Source of the DNA: Sebastes aleutianus
Taxonomy: Eukaryota; Chordata; Actinopteri; Perciformes; Sebastidae
Assembly: GCA_916700875.1 (NCBI GenBank)
Contig: CAKAKS010000066.1
Span: 13,549,861-13,613,860 of the forward strand
Direction: 5' to 3'
DNA length: 64,000 bases
In this document: positions 22,101 through 32,110 of the stretch, in pieces
Numbering within the stretch: position 1 is the stretch's first letter
Layout: every line of letters begins with the position of its first letter
Position numbers and translations under genes: made by a program
Notes under the pieces: generated by a model
The model's database searches: none
Seen by the model: the letters and a program-made list of their open reading frames with translations, nothing else
What the model was told of the DNA's origin: nothing

Positions 22101-25100
22101 TTGAAGTGACCGGGCTCCGCAGCGAGAAACGATATCGTCTCCGACCGGGTGCCGATGTCTCTCCTGTTTCCTCCGGCCGCGGTCGGAAGGCTGAAGCAGG
22201 AAAACCCAACACTAGGATCAGCATTGATTCATGGAGAGAGCTTCGTCTGCTCAGCTAACATTACTGCCAAGCAGGTGAAATATAGTGATATCGTGGTTTT
22301 AGCTGACGTGTGTCGCCTCCCTGTTTTGAGCGATGCTCGTTCATGTCTATGTAGAGCGAGCACAAGCGCGAGCCTGACGCTGACTTTCGTTGACTTAACG
22401 GCCACAGGTGTCGCTGTTAACAAGCATTTCTGATTCTTACAAACAGTCCCTTTAAGATGTAATAATGTTTTAAAGAATTTCAAATCAAAGCCAAGTATTA
22501 CTTTCTCAAAATGCAGAGAGGGAATCAGTTAAAACAACCTATTAAGATATGACATATAGATGAAATGCCCTTTCAACAGTGCCAGTTCTGCATGATGAAT
22601 GAGAGGCGTTTTCATGTGCAGCTGCTCTGAACCAGCTTAGCCCACCTGAAGAATGTGAGCAGCTGCTGTCTGCTGCAGGGAGACCAGGTCAGATCCACAC
22701 TGTTGTAGCCGCCGTCAGAGGACATGATGAAGCCGCTCCTACTGCAGGTGTTTCCCACTCCATCGTGGTTGATTCCAAAACTGTGTGGAAATAAATTAAA
22801 TATAAAAAATGTTGAATTTCGGTAATTAAGATGCTTATATTGTGTAGCAATCTTAATGAAGTTGTTAAAAATTGGTGGCGATAGTTACAGTTTTTATTCC
22901 ATTTTGTGGTAAATACACTTGCAGCATGTAAACTTGTGAATCTCCACTCCATGGACTTGCTTCATTACAACTGTCTGCCAATCAGGGTCCAGTATTGTTA
23001 CTGTTCTACAGTGGAGGACTCACAGGGATTCACTAAGAGCTGGCTCTAGCCCTTTTGGTGCCCTAGGCAAAATTCGGATTTGGACCGCAACCCACATCAG
23101 ATATTACAATGGTTTTAAGATTAAAATTAATATTTTTATTTTCATAAATAACTGTATTTATTATAATATAAATAAACAATTGGTCCCTGATATTGTTGGC
23201 TTAAAATGATTTAGTCAATTTCACTACTACTAATTGTATTTCATTATTTAATTATTTATTATATATATTAATTTTTTTTTATTATTATTATTTTATTTAT
23301 TTATTCATTTTTAGAGGACGACCAACGCCCCCCAGAAGGTGGCGCCCTAGGCGACCGCCTATATAGCTTATGTGTTAATTCTTTTGGCCAAGTTACATTA
23401 AATTGCACAATGTAATTACATCTTTTTACAAATTTGTTATTTCCTAATGATTTATAAAAACCTTCCTGGAAAGAGCCATATTTTTGGTGCTACCTATAGG
23501 GAAAAAATAGGAATGTTTTTTAAGAAAAAGCTCCATTTAAATGCAAAGTAAATATTAATTAATTATATATCTATTATTGGACACTTTATTATCCATATGT
23601 GTTTAATTCTATGCTAGCCTATAGTCAAAACATTTTTGCATGTTTACCTGACTTTCTGTGAACTGACTAAGAGACTGTCCAAGTTAAGGCAGCAATTAAT
23701 TTGAATTAATTAATTGAAAGTGTACCAATTAAACACGGTATCTTCTTTCCCTATAATTGGTGCCAAATTAAAGTTATTTCCAGGAAAATTCTTGGAAATT
23801 ATTTTGAAATTACCGACCTGTAAAATAAAGTGTTACCTAATGTACGATGATGTATTATGGGATTTTATGTATGATGTGCTATTCTGTATTTTTTTATTTT
23901 TTTATTTTTTTATTTTAGAGCCTAACCAGGGACAAGGTCTGCAAATTAGCTATGGCTAGAAGTCCTATATACGTTGCATCGGTTGCACTTTAATTAAGTG
24001 TAACAATGCCTATGTATTGTCCCTGTCAAATAAACTAATAAAAAAAATAAAAAAATGTTTATAAGATATTATAAAGAGTATATGAAAAGTGCCCTGAGAT
24101 AAATTCTGTTGTGATTTGGTGCTATTTAGATACAGTATAATTGAATTACATTGAATAAGCTGCAGTGTAAACTTAAAACACTGTATTATAGATCATGTAG
24201 ATTGACTGTTGATCGTGTGTGTGACTCTCTGCTTTACCTGTGGCCAATCTCATGAGTGATGGTGATCCCCAGGTCGAAGCCCGTGTCCTCTGTGATCACA
24301 CAGCTCCATTCACTGGAGCAAGCCCCACCCAGCTGAGCTACACCCCTGACCTGCTTGTTCCCATCAGGCAACACCAGGTCGTACCTGTTTGTGATGGTAA
24401 AACATGGTTTGTGCATTCATGAAACATTGAGAAAACATCTACTTTACAATACAGCCAGCAAACACACCTTGTAATGTATAACAGAAGATCAGCGTGCAGT
24501 GGGTCTGTGTCGTTTGAGGGGTTTATCCTTCGGCCCCAGTCACACACACTTCTGAGAGAGGAGGTGATGTTGGGAGACATTTGGATCTCTGGCTAGAAGA
24601 GTGACCACAAAAAGAAAATAAGGAACTGATAAAAACATTTAAAAAACTGGATGTAAGGTTATTAAACTAATGCTCAAATTACACAAGAGCTATAAGACTT
24701 TTGAAATTTGCTCATTTCTGAACTTGATTCTACATTAAACTTATAATAACAGGGCGCCACTTACCTCTGGCTCTGACAGGATGATCATGCGGACCAGGTG
24801 CACCCTCATGTTGGCGCCAAGGGCCATGTCTCTCAACAGCTCTGAGGCCTGGGTGGAATATAAATCAGATGAATAGATTTCAGGATGTTCAGAGTGTAAT
24901 GGGGCTATATATTATTGCAGCGCACTCTATACGTCTGGTTATGGAAACATTTCAACATACATCTGAACAGATTTTTCTCTGTAACTTGTGTTGCTTTTTA
25001 CTTGTCTTCATTATTTATTCATTACTCTTCATTCCAGCCTTACAGTGCTGTAAATGGTGTTGGTTTGTTCCACTCTGAAACAAATTGAATTTGGCTTATT

Positions 25101-28100
25101 GCTGTAACAAAGTCGTTTTTGTGTCCTTGTAGAGTATTTTTTTTTTTTTAAATGTGTAATTTTACTTTTGCTTAGGTCTAAGTATTTTTTTTTTATCTCA
25201 AGTGTTGACCTTAAAGCAGCAGTAGGTAGACATGGAGCACATATGATTAAAAAAAAGTTATTTTTATAAAACGGTCACTATATCCTGACTGTAGTGCATG
25301 AGACCGGTAATCCTCCAGTGTCCTCCGGTGCTCCTAATGGCACCTGCAGGATTTCACAGACCGGAGGAAAACAACCAATCAGAACCGAGCTGGAGCCTTG
25401 CTGTCTCTGAGCAGCTGTCAAACTAGGCAGCACTGATCAAATATGAATCAATATTCTGTTACTGTAATGCCTATTTCTCGCATAAAATGTTTTCAGAAAC
25501 ATCTTGTAGTGTACGGTTTAGCACAACCAGCACTGCTCCCAGTAGACCACATACACACCAAAAACTGACAAGAACTGCACTTTATTGTACACCAACTTTC
25601 TATCAGTACTACTCAGGTGTAATTCATACTGTGCAATATAATTTTCCACTTGTGCAATTTTGTTAATAGTCTGTTTATAGTCAATACTGTATATACTGCT
25701 CCTATTTTTATACTTGCTGCTATATTTATAATGTTTATAATGATTATATTTTACTTCATTATTGTTATTCAATTGATTGATTGATCGATTGTCTATTATA
25801 CAGGGATGAGAGAGTAACAAACAAGAACAAAGAATCTCACTGCCATGTCAATGTGTATGTGATCAATAAACTAAACTTGAAACTTGAACTTGACTTCCTT
25901 CTATTTAAATGGTTCATATTTTGTTACACTTTGTTTAGCTCTTTTTTTTTTTACTGTGTTAGCTGATGCATCTTGTTTTCTGCACTATCCCCTTTGCTGC
26001 TGTACACTGCAAATTTCCCCACTGAGGAACCAATAAAGGAATATCTTATCTTATCTTATCTTAGCTGTAAAATGAGAAAGTTTGTGACCTGGCAGCCATG
26101 TTGAGATCTGTTGAGGAAATACCAAGCACCGCCCACCAGCCGGAGCACAGCCAATAGGAACGCTCTCTCTGTGAAATGACCTGTGATTGGTCAAAGTCTC
26201 CCGTCACTTGGGCTAGATTTTTTAAAGCCTGAACACAGAGCCATGATGAGGTGCAGAAGTGTAGAACACTTAAATTACAATATGCTGAAAAATAAAAATA
26301 AAAATAGTTGCCTACTGAAGCTTTAACACTATATTTCATTGTCCTATCCATTCCAGGATGTGGGGGGTTCAGTCACAACCGCACGGGTCTAAACAGTTTG
26401 TGAACATTACAACAATATGATAAATAATGATGTCAATATGGGTTAAAGTTACCATTATTGTACCTCGGCATAGGTAAAAAAAGAAAGAAAGAAGGTTGCA
26501 TCTATCTTAATTAATCACTGGTTTATTGCTCCAACCAGCAAGCACGCTAAGTGACCCAAACAAACACACCCACAATATGGGTGACCAACAGGTTGCATGC
26601 TGGGTGTGAATAACATGCTAAAATGCTAGTGCTGCATCTTCCTGTGTTGACCACTTATCTGCGTCACCGAGGGACTTTTACAGTCAATGAGGTGTGTTAG
26701 GACTGCCGCAGGTAAGTACTAGCTATGTATTGAGGAATGAAGGAACAGAGAAGTTGAACCTGGAGCAGACTGTGGACTCCTTCTCGGTGCACAAGACTCG
26801 CAGAAAGTCATTCAGACAGCTGAGTACAACTGTGACACTTTCTCCTGATTGTTTGTGTTTGGCTGTAGCTGCTGTGGAGTTTTCACTGTTTATAGGCTAG
26901 TACAGGAGTCTGTAACCTGTGGCTCTTTAGCTCCTCTCCACTGGCTCCTTGTGGATTTATAAAAATGGAAATTAATAATTGTTTTTTTGTTTACATTTTC
27001 ATTTTTATTTATCATTGTTGTAGGTCGATGGTACGACGGAGTATTAGGCAGGTCAACAGTAGATGTCACATAGAAGTGGTGTACATCATCTGGGAACCTG
27101 AAGATTAATTTGAGATGCTGCTCAGCACTGTGTGTCAAATTATTCTAGTCATCAATCAGAAAGAAGCATGAATTAATTAATTAAAATAAATTGAAGAAGT
27201 GTATAAGGACTTAGAACAATATGATAGATGTATTTGATGGTCACTCCCATGCTCTATTATGTCTCATAAGTTGTTGCAGCAATTTTGGGGTTGATCCATT
27301 TGTTACATACATTTGGTGCCCAATTTAACCATTTTTTACTGCTCAAGAATTGATAAAAATAACCAATAATCCCTCCAAAATACTACATTAAGACACCGAG
27401 ACCTTGAGAAACACCATAGAAAAAGCCATGCTGGGATTTGGTATTACATTTTGATATTTCTGCAAGAATTGCATTTTCAGCGATTAGATGGCGAGCACTT
27501 CTGTTCTGGAAACTGCTCAGAAACCCCCTTATTGTCAATCTACCTAGGAAAGACATCCATCCTCTGAATGCTCTAGGTCTCTAGTTTGTGGCTGTAAAGT
27601 TTCATGAGGCTGTGATTATCCTAGAGGTCACCACAGGTCATTTTATACAGTGAGATCAAGTTTAAAAGAATGGTCTCACTACAATGAAATGGCTAATATG
27701 GGGACTAACATCATCACACATGAATACAATTGGGCTCATTGGATCCACAAGAGTCTCAGCCTTACAGTCATACTGCATTGTTTTTGTCCAAAACTGCATG
27801 CGACTATCATAAAGTGGGCATGTCTGTAAAGGTGAGACTCGTGGGTACCCATGAAACCCATTTTCATCCACATAATAGATACCTTAGGTTTTCTAGTTTC
27901 ATATGATATGTGCCTTCACTCTATCTTTAAATATGAACCTTCTACAGCCTCTGAAAGACATTAAAGTCGGTCGGGATCGCTCGCTCTGTGGTGTGCTGTG
28001 TGTAGGTTGACATGATAATGTGTAATATTTTGTAACCTAAAAACCCTCCCTTCACCTCCCCCAATTAAAAATGTAAAAAGTAATGTTTATAGCCTACATT

Positions 28101-28970
28101 TTAACTGACCTACTTTTTACTTTTAAGTACTTGAGTAAAACTTTCTAGCACTCTTTCCATCCCTGTTTCTACATTTCCCCATGCATTTGTTTTTAAGGCA
28201 CACAAATGGCAATCAACAGAACATATAGGCTGCTGTGCTCAGACTTACAATGTTGAGGTTGGTGAGGATGTATCTCTCTGTATCCTGCTTGTGGACCTGC
28301 TGGACATCTGGCCCTACCACCACCAGCAGTTCCAGATGTGTGATATCAGGCATCAGAGCCGACCTACGCGGCCGCCCACTCACTGTGAACAAGAAGACAC
28401 ACTATAGACATACTCCTATGTGTATAGTACCTGTATTTGTAGCTAAACAATAAGATGGTGTTTTACCGTACATAATATGGCACTTCATTACACCATCACA
28501 GAAAGAACATGCATTGCATAATGTGTGAGCCTTCATACTGCTTTTACAGATACACAGATACATACCTGAGGCATCAGGAGAGGAAACTATGTCTCTTTGA
28601 CTGGAGGAGTGATGAAAACGCTTTAAGAGGACACAAACAGTAACCATTTTTAGGTCCTTTTAGAAACAGCAGCTCTAAATCTGTGTAACCAAATTTAGAT
28701 CTGTGGCCTAAATACTAAATGAAAACACAAAAGCTATTTTAGAGATTTTGTGTTTTTGGCCATGTAAATCCAGTAACAGCTCTCTGCAGGGTTTTTCGCA
28801 GGACGATAAACAGTTTAAAGTTGAAGAGTTCAATGTACTTTGCAGAAGTCCCGAGCAGCGGAATCACTAACCGCAGTGCTCCTGTTCACCCGCAGCTTTC
28901 CACCTACCTCGTCCAATGGAGAAGTCATTAGAGCGGCGAAGCCAGGCCACAGTAACAGCAGACGGAGCAT
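10644..28970 (-). CDS. adamts13: ADAMTS13, von Willebrand factor-cleaving metalloprotease, complete, 29 coding exons
   Basis: A secreted zinc protease that cuts ultra-large von Willebrand factor in plasma. Coding exons in transcript order: 28908-28970, 28566-28620, 28249-28382, 24765-24848, 24468-24592, 24238-24384, 22646-22780, 21651-21801, 21449-21553, 21198-21349, 21021-21084, 20291-20417, 19532-19680, 19299-19419, 19096-19176, 18834-19015, 18530-18680, 16383-16512, 16124-16303, 15810-16008, 15629-15731, 15418-15547, 15114-15290, 14824-15028, 13262-13529, 13046-13189, 12570-12749, 10888-11063, 10644-10799. All sites are GT-AG, phases agree, and the total is 4074 nt, 1357 residues plus stop. 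Domain order is signal, short propeptide, metalloprotease, disintegrin-like, TSR1, Cys-rich, spacer, TSR2-8 and two CUB domains. The CUB pair separates ADAMTS13 from every other ADAMTS. Exon count (29) and domain count equal what I recall for human. No frame break is seen, so the gene looks functional. Confidence 0.96.
11221..12212. mobile_element. Family B element with a nested hAT insertion, adamts13 intron 27
   Basis: The outer element starts TTAAAGGAACAGTGTGTAAC and ends CACACTGTACTGTACCTTTT, an imperfect inverted pair. A second, uninterrupted copy lies at 13820-14326. The outer element fills about two thirds of intron 27 and is split by the insertion at 11657-11955. Confidence 0.8.
11657..11955. 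mobile_element. hAT-type element nested in family B, with target duplication
   Basis: The ends are CAGTGGTTCCCAAACTTTT and its inverted counterpart (TTTGAAAACCACTGG). The flanks CTCTAGAG at 11649-11656 and 11956-11963 are an exact 8-bp duplication. The other family B copy has a single CTCTAGAG at 14027-14034, which is the empty site. Internal repeats of GGACCCC-rich sequence are typical of this family. No transposase. Confidence 0.88.
12842..13033. mobile_element. Foldback element (MITE) next to the adamts13 exon 26 donor
   Basis: Terminal inverted repeats of about 41 bp: GGTAACACTTTGCAATAAGG at the left and CCTTATTGTAAAGTGTTACC at the right, continuing inward as GACACAAAAATGTGAGTAGT and its mirror. 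The element makes up 192 of the 296 bases of intron 26. Its edge is 12 bases from the exon 26 boundary at 13046. No clear target duplication is seen. Confidence 0.85.
13262..18680 (-). CDS. adamts13: adamts13 exons 17-25: thrombospondin repeats 2-8 and linker
   Basis: Seven further TSRs are readable by their CS-SCG cores: TTPCSVSCGSG (TSR2), FGPCSVSCGGG (TSR3), PGECSAVCGPG (TSR4), SQCSKSCGNG (TSR5), QGVCSVTCGGG (TSR6), SSSCSASCDLG (TSR7) and CSVPCGYG (TSR8). Exon 22 begins at an acceptor (TTGTGTAG) six codons before VWFSCVD; a closer CAG would break the frame. Exon 25 continues after TSR8 into a Pro/Thr/Ser-rich linker (DVTTAVTPPGHPSPSPTEA) that is likely O-glycosylated. TSR4 keeps the normal cysteine core, unlike the degenerate fourth repeat recalled for human. 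Confidence 0.92.
13820..14326. mobile_element. Family B element, intact copy, adamts13 intron 24
   Basis: Starts TTAAAGGAACAATGTGTAAT and ends CACACTGTACCTTTAC. It is collinear with 11221-12212 apart from the nested hAT there, and carries an extra segment (GTGCAAAACCGTGGTACCGC with a mirrored GGCATTACCACGGTTTTGCG) that makes an internal hairpin. Confidence 0.82.
14474..14790. mobile_element. hAT-derived fragment
   Basis: Begins AGGGCTGCAACTAATGATTA, the start of a very common fish hAT element, but the matching right end is not found, so it is truncated. It contains a short tandem TATATCAGTT run and lies in adamts13 intron 24. Confidence 0.5.
16533..17057. mobile_element. Family C element, adamts13 intron 17, with internal hairpin
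   Basis: Ends TTAAAGCTGCAGTT and AACTGCAGCTTTAA are inverted copies. The block from about 16785 (GTAATGCCTATTTCTCGCCT) to 16855 is repeated inverted at about 16916-16995 (AGGCGAGAAATAGACATTAC), so this copy has arms of roughly 75 bp. Other family C copies: 25211-26326, 34187-34456 and 55331-56019. Confidence 0.8.
17254..18103. mobile_element. AT-rich transposon relic with nested element, adamts13 intron 17
   Basis: The left part is rich in TTTTAGTTTTGA-type sequence and the right end is TTTAGTTTACTATAATAACC, a recurring fish repeat end mirrored loosely by TTATAATAGTTTTAAAT at the left. Between about 17681 and 18027 lies a second unit built on GCATACT phrases (CATACTAAAT, GGGACATACT), related to 52179-52625 in ncs1. 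Confidence 0.55.
18530..20417 (-). CDS. adamts13: adamts13 exons 12-17: Cys-rich and spacer domains
   Basis: Exons 12-14 encode the Cys-rich part (ERTQLDFMAEQC, VSRGSQFVDGTRC, LFGCDGVLHSGKVRDVCGVC). The human RGDS motif is replaced by RGSQ at about residues 467-470. Exons 14-17 encode the cysteine-poor spacer. Residues recalled as the human exosite for von Willebrand factor appear largely kept: Arg in QAREYATF, Phe in PLFTHM, and VYRKYGKEYGE against human VYRRYGEEYGN, so one Arg is a Lys. The start of TSR2 follows within exon 17 (KWAVFTTPCSVSCGSG). Intron 12 is mostly one family D element. Confidence 0.92.
19720..20235. mobile_element. Family D element, adamts13 intron 12
   Basis: Starts TTAAAGAGGACCTGTTATGC and ends GCATAATAGGTCCTCTTTAA, an inverted pair of about 20 bp. 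It makes up 516 of the 610 bases of intron 12. A full second copy is at 61392-61910 and a partial one starts at 59343. No coding capacity is seen. Confidence 0.87.
20488..20761. mobile_element. hAT non-autonomous element with perfect 8-bp duplication, adamts13 intron 11
   Basis: Begins TAGGGCTGTCTTCGACCAAA and ends GGGGGCAGTCCTA. The flank TCTGAATC is exactly duplicated at 20480-20487 and 20762-20769, the target-site length of hAT transposons. Interior has TAGTCGACTA-type repeats. Confidence 0.88.
21021..21801 (-). CDS. adamts13: adamts13 exons 8-11: disintegrin-like domain and TSR1
   Basis: Exon 8 gives PGLYYGVDDQCRIAFG and exon 9 gives LSCHINPDDDSSCKRLLVPL followed by LDGTEC, the ADAMTS disintegrin-like signature that contacts the substrate near the scissile bond. 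Exon 10 continues with WCLKGRC and then the first thrombospondin type-1 repeat (GSWSNWSEFLPCSRTCGGGV to KCNNP). Exon 11 closes TSR1 with RPAFGG and DCEGSD. The four exons are packed within 781 bp, separated by introns of about 97, 99 and 113 bp. Confidence 0.93.
21867..22456. mobile_element. Family E element, adamts13 intron 7
   Basis: Starts CTTAAAGGGACTGTTTGTAA and ends TTACAAACAGTCCCTTTAAG, a perfect 20-bp inverted repeat. The interior is unusually GC-rich (CGCGCTCGCGTGTGG, CCGGGCTCCGC). It makes up 590 of the 844 bases of the intron. The perfect ends point to recent activity. Confidence 0.87.
22646..28970 (-). CDS. adamts13: adamts13 exons 1-7: signal, propeptide and metalloprotease domain
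   Basis: Exon 1 starts at 28970 with A at -3 and encodes MLRLLLLWPGFAALMTS, a signal peptide. The propeptide is short, ending at a furin-type site RPRR|S (residues 43-47), so the mature protein would begin near Ser47; human cleaves after RQRR near residue 74. The mature start then runs into HLELLVVVGPDV. The active site is HEIGHSFGINHD (zinc ligands His198, His202, His208; Glu199 catalytic base), with the Met-turn in GFIMSSDG (Met222). The segment SSDTEN-like human calcium sites cannot be judged in detail, but DTDPLHADLLLYITR and LPDGNKQVRGVAQLGGAC match the family closely. Intron 3 (24849-28248) is the longest in the gene and holds LINE and family C and F repeats. Confidence 0.93.
23090..24060. 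repeat. AT-rich repeat-derived part of adamts13 intron 6
   Basis: Holds TATTTTTTTATTTTTTTATT-type simple repeats (about 23270-23310 and 23885-23920), a family related to the 3058-3176 foldback element (right end near 23817-23836) and a LINE-like tail (CAAATAAACTAATAAAAAAA, about 24027-24050). No exon is seen here. Confidence 0.5.
25211..26326. mobile_element. Family C element split by a LINE insertion, adamts13 intron 3
   Basis: Starts TTAAAGCAGCAGTAGGTAGA and ends TTGCCTACTGAAGCTTTAA. It is interrupted at 25523-26062 by unrelated sequence. In the copy at 55331-56019 the same point reads straight through (GTTTAGCTGTAAAATGAG). Confidence 0.82.
25523..26062 (+). mobile_element. Truncated LINE 3' end inserted in family C
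   Basis: The 3' end reads ACTGAGGAACCAATAAAGGA followed by (TATCT)n repeats, the tail type of CR1/L2-like fish LINEs. TTAGC is repeated at 25518-25522 and 26061-26065. Inside is a second tail-like segment (ATCAATAAACTAAACTTGAA), so more than one insertion may be stacked. No reverse transcriptase frame remains. Confidence 0.7.
27092..27985 (+). repeat. Family F dispersed repeat, copy 1 (adamts13 intron 3)
   Basis: About 0.9 kb, nearly collinear with 48235-49215 in ncs1: shared runs include GGATGGCGAG, CTCAGAAACCCCCTTATTGT, CTACAATGAAATGGCTA and GGGACTAACATCATCACACA. Stops in every frame; no protein is recognised. A reversed fragment is near 30600-30850. Confidence 0.75.
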
Positions 28971-30469
28971 AGTCGTAAAAAACATGTTTCACCCTCTTCC
29001 TGTGCTGCTCTGCTCTGCTTTAAAGCCAGGACAATATGTGAGCCTCCTCTTCAAGCAGGACAGAGGGTACAGTATGAGTAACATGTGTTTATGTAAACAG
29101 TAGGGACAAAGTTGATGAGTGACACACGTCATTTGTTAGTTTGGGACCAATAGGACAGCTGTCATTGGTTGGCTTTTCTTTGTTTGTGCTGTGACTAATT
29201 TGTGTAATTTCTTGCCTTTCACATCACTGAGCAATAAAAACTATCTTCAGACTATTAGTGTTTGAAACGTTTTGATGATGAAAGAGAATCAGCGGTGGCA
29301 GCTGCATGCTTTATTTAGCAACCAAAATCCACCTTTGGATCCATCCAATCTGTATTTATATATAGGCCTTTCACAGCTGCAATCGCTGCTGAATTAATCC
29401 CAATTATAAATAATGTTGTGTGTGTGTTGTTTCCTGTTGTAGCCATTAGAGGGCAGACATGATCCTGTGGTTGAAGTGGAAGAAACTGGGAGGCAACAGA
29501 AGCACTCACACTCCTCCACAAGAGTGTAACAAAATAACATCCCTTGTGTCCAGGGCAGACATAAAACCTTACCTAAGGCCAAATTGCTTATTTGGAGGGC
29601 GGAAGATTCACAGTGGAAACAATAAAACAACAACAGTAGAGCTAAAACTGACCAGCTTTATCCTCTGGGTCATGGCTATCATTAATCATTTCCTATAATA
29701 CTTAAACTGGGCCCGATGAGGGACTTTTCTCTCTAAATTCAACTATAAGTAGTGCTTTTTAAAAAAAAATTATTTGGTGTCAGGTAAGTCATTTTAAATA
29801 TTACTTTCTTCGCTTTTGATGATACAAATGCAGTAAAACTGGGCCCTGCAGGCAACATTTTCCTCCTGCTATGATAATGACACCAATGTCCCGAAATAAC
29901 AATGTATTCCACTGTTCAGATAATCTCACAATGATGTTGTTTCACCATAAAAATAAAACATTTTTTAAAGTGTTTGACCCCCCTCCTCCCATTCCTCTCT
30001 TTCTGCTCCTCTCCATCCCTTCCTTCCTGAGGGAGGGGTGGATAGTTTATCTCCATAAAGCTGGGATTCAAGCCCCCATCTGCCATTAGTCTGCCAGATA
30101 TCTGCCTGTTGTCAGTCTGAATTAACAGCTGGGTGTCACAGGCATTACACCAGCATCGCCGCTCCACTAAAACCTCTGCCGGATTTACCGAGCAGCACAA
30201 CAGGCTGCGATAAGTGTTGTCGGATCCTCATTACCCGTGTGTGTTCAGAGGAGGGTGGGGGATTGTATATTTATGATCCTAAATTATATATATCTAGCCA
30301 TATGGGATACTCAAGTGGGTACAACAGATGACGCCTCGGGGAAAAATATTGTTCAGTTGCGGTTAGTGAAAGAGGAGGAAGTTGCTCTTGGAATGAAGTT
30401 AGTCAGAGAAAACTGATGATCTGATTCTGTTAGATAGATACGGACACATTTTTGCCATCCTTTCCATTT

Positions 30470-31015
30470 TTAGAAGGGGAAAAAAATCGATACAGCATAG
30501 TATTTGATATTTTGCGTGGCAATATTGTATAGTTACACTGATGTCAAGTATCGATCTTTTATTATATAAACTCTTAACCTCTTAACAATCCAGCTGCTAT
30601 TCTGTCTTTCACAAGTTGTAGCGGGATGAGCCTTAAAGCTAGAGTGAAGATATGTTTGTGTGAAACTCGAAAACCTAAGGTGTCGATTGTCATGTTAGGT
30701 TGTCGGGAAGAACGATAAATAATGCTCCTAATTTTCACTAAATTTTGGTGTGGATAAAACTGGCATAGCCATTTTCAAAGGACTCCCGTGACCTCTGACC
30801 TCAAGATATGTGAATGAAAACTCTGAGATGAACACAGAGTGAAAACTGTATCTTATTAGATAATGATATTAATAGATAGGTAATAAATCGCTTAATATCT
30901 TATCGCAATACACAGCATATTGCAAAATGTTTAAAATCGCAACAAGATCATATCGTGACTTAAGTATCATGATAATGTCGTATTGTGGGGCCTCTGGTGA
31001 GTCCCACCCCTAATT
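30470..31015. mobile_element. DNA-transposon-like repeat with family F fragment inside
   Basis: The left part has ATCGATACAGCATAGTATTT and the right part has AACAAGATCATATCGTGACT, then GGGGCCTCTGGTGAGTCCCA, a phrase seen in common fish repeats. Between them (about 30600-30850) lies a reversed piece of family F, recognised by GACCTCAAGATATGTGAATG and AAAACCTAAGGT. Confidence 0.45.
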
Positions 31016-32086
31016 TTTGTCAGGACCGCAGAGGGCCAGCCCTAAAAACGCAAAAGTCTGTCACTGAGTGACTGACTATTTGTATAACAATTTATCCACA
31101 AATTCCCAGACTAGCCATACAATGTCCAGACATATACTCGGTTTTGACCGAGTCTTGTTACTATACTAATATTATTGTCAAAATCTATAATTAATATTCT
31201 TGTTATAACCTTTCAGATAGACATTTGTCTAACTCCATTTTGTATGGTGAAGCCCAACCTCTCAGCGTTTCATTTTGAGATGCATTTATGTAGAGTGGCT
31301 CCGGTTTGTACATAAAGGGATTCTCGTTGATCTGCTGCCCTTTGCCCAGTCGCTCCATCTGTCACACTGTTGTGAAAGATTCATATGTGCAAAAACTAGA
31401 AACTCTTTTTTGTTTGGATAATGTTTGGAGGATAAGCATTGATGCTAAAATGTTCCTGTGCTGGTTTGAAAGAAAAATGATTAAGGATGTTATTTTCAGT
31501 AGCTGATGTGGAAATATCGCTTTCTAAGCACAGAGTGACAGCCTTTAGTGATAAAATAATGCTTTTTTTATCGTGCAACTTATCAATTGTCTTGGTTAAA
31601 TCTAGCGCGCCTTTCATGTCTGACTCATTGAAGCTGCATTTCTCTTTAGGTATGCGACTATTTATAAAACTGCCAGAGTGATGGATCAGATGTTGAATCA
31701 AAGTTACAGCTATACATAAAAATATCACCCCCAAACGGTCATAACATCCGTTTCTCTCAACCGTTATGTGCTTTGTTTATGTACGAGCGTCTCTGTCTTC
31801 AGCCTGTAATCTAAGAAAACCTGTAAACTCAAGAAGACTCCCTCCTGCTGATGGACTTTTTACTACCTTCTTGTGTTTTCGCTGCTAATTAAGACAAATA
31901 TTGTGTTGATGGTATGTTGTCAGCCCCGAGGTGATGACTTTCCAGCCTGTAATGCAATACTGAGGGTGCTAAAAACACGGTGGCACAACAAAATATATAG
32001 ATATTTTTCCAGGCAGTGGTTTCCTCCCAATAGTCCCCCAGCTGCTTTAGCACATGTCAGCGTATCATGATGATGCAAAGGCGCTG

Positions 32087-32110
32087 CAGGGGCATTTAAT
32101 GATGCCCCTG
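32087..32110. promoter_or_regulatory. Perfect 9-bp inverted repeat in unique intergenic DNA
   Basis: CAGGGGCAT (32087-32095) and ATGCCCCTG (32102-32110) flank a 6-base TTAATG centre. It sits in repeat-free sequence upstream of ncs1. It could be a dimeric factor site or a chance palindrome. Confidence 0.25.
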
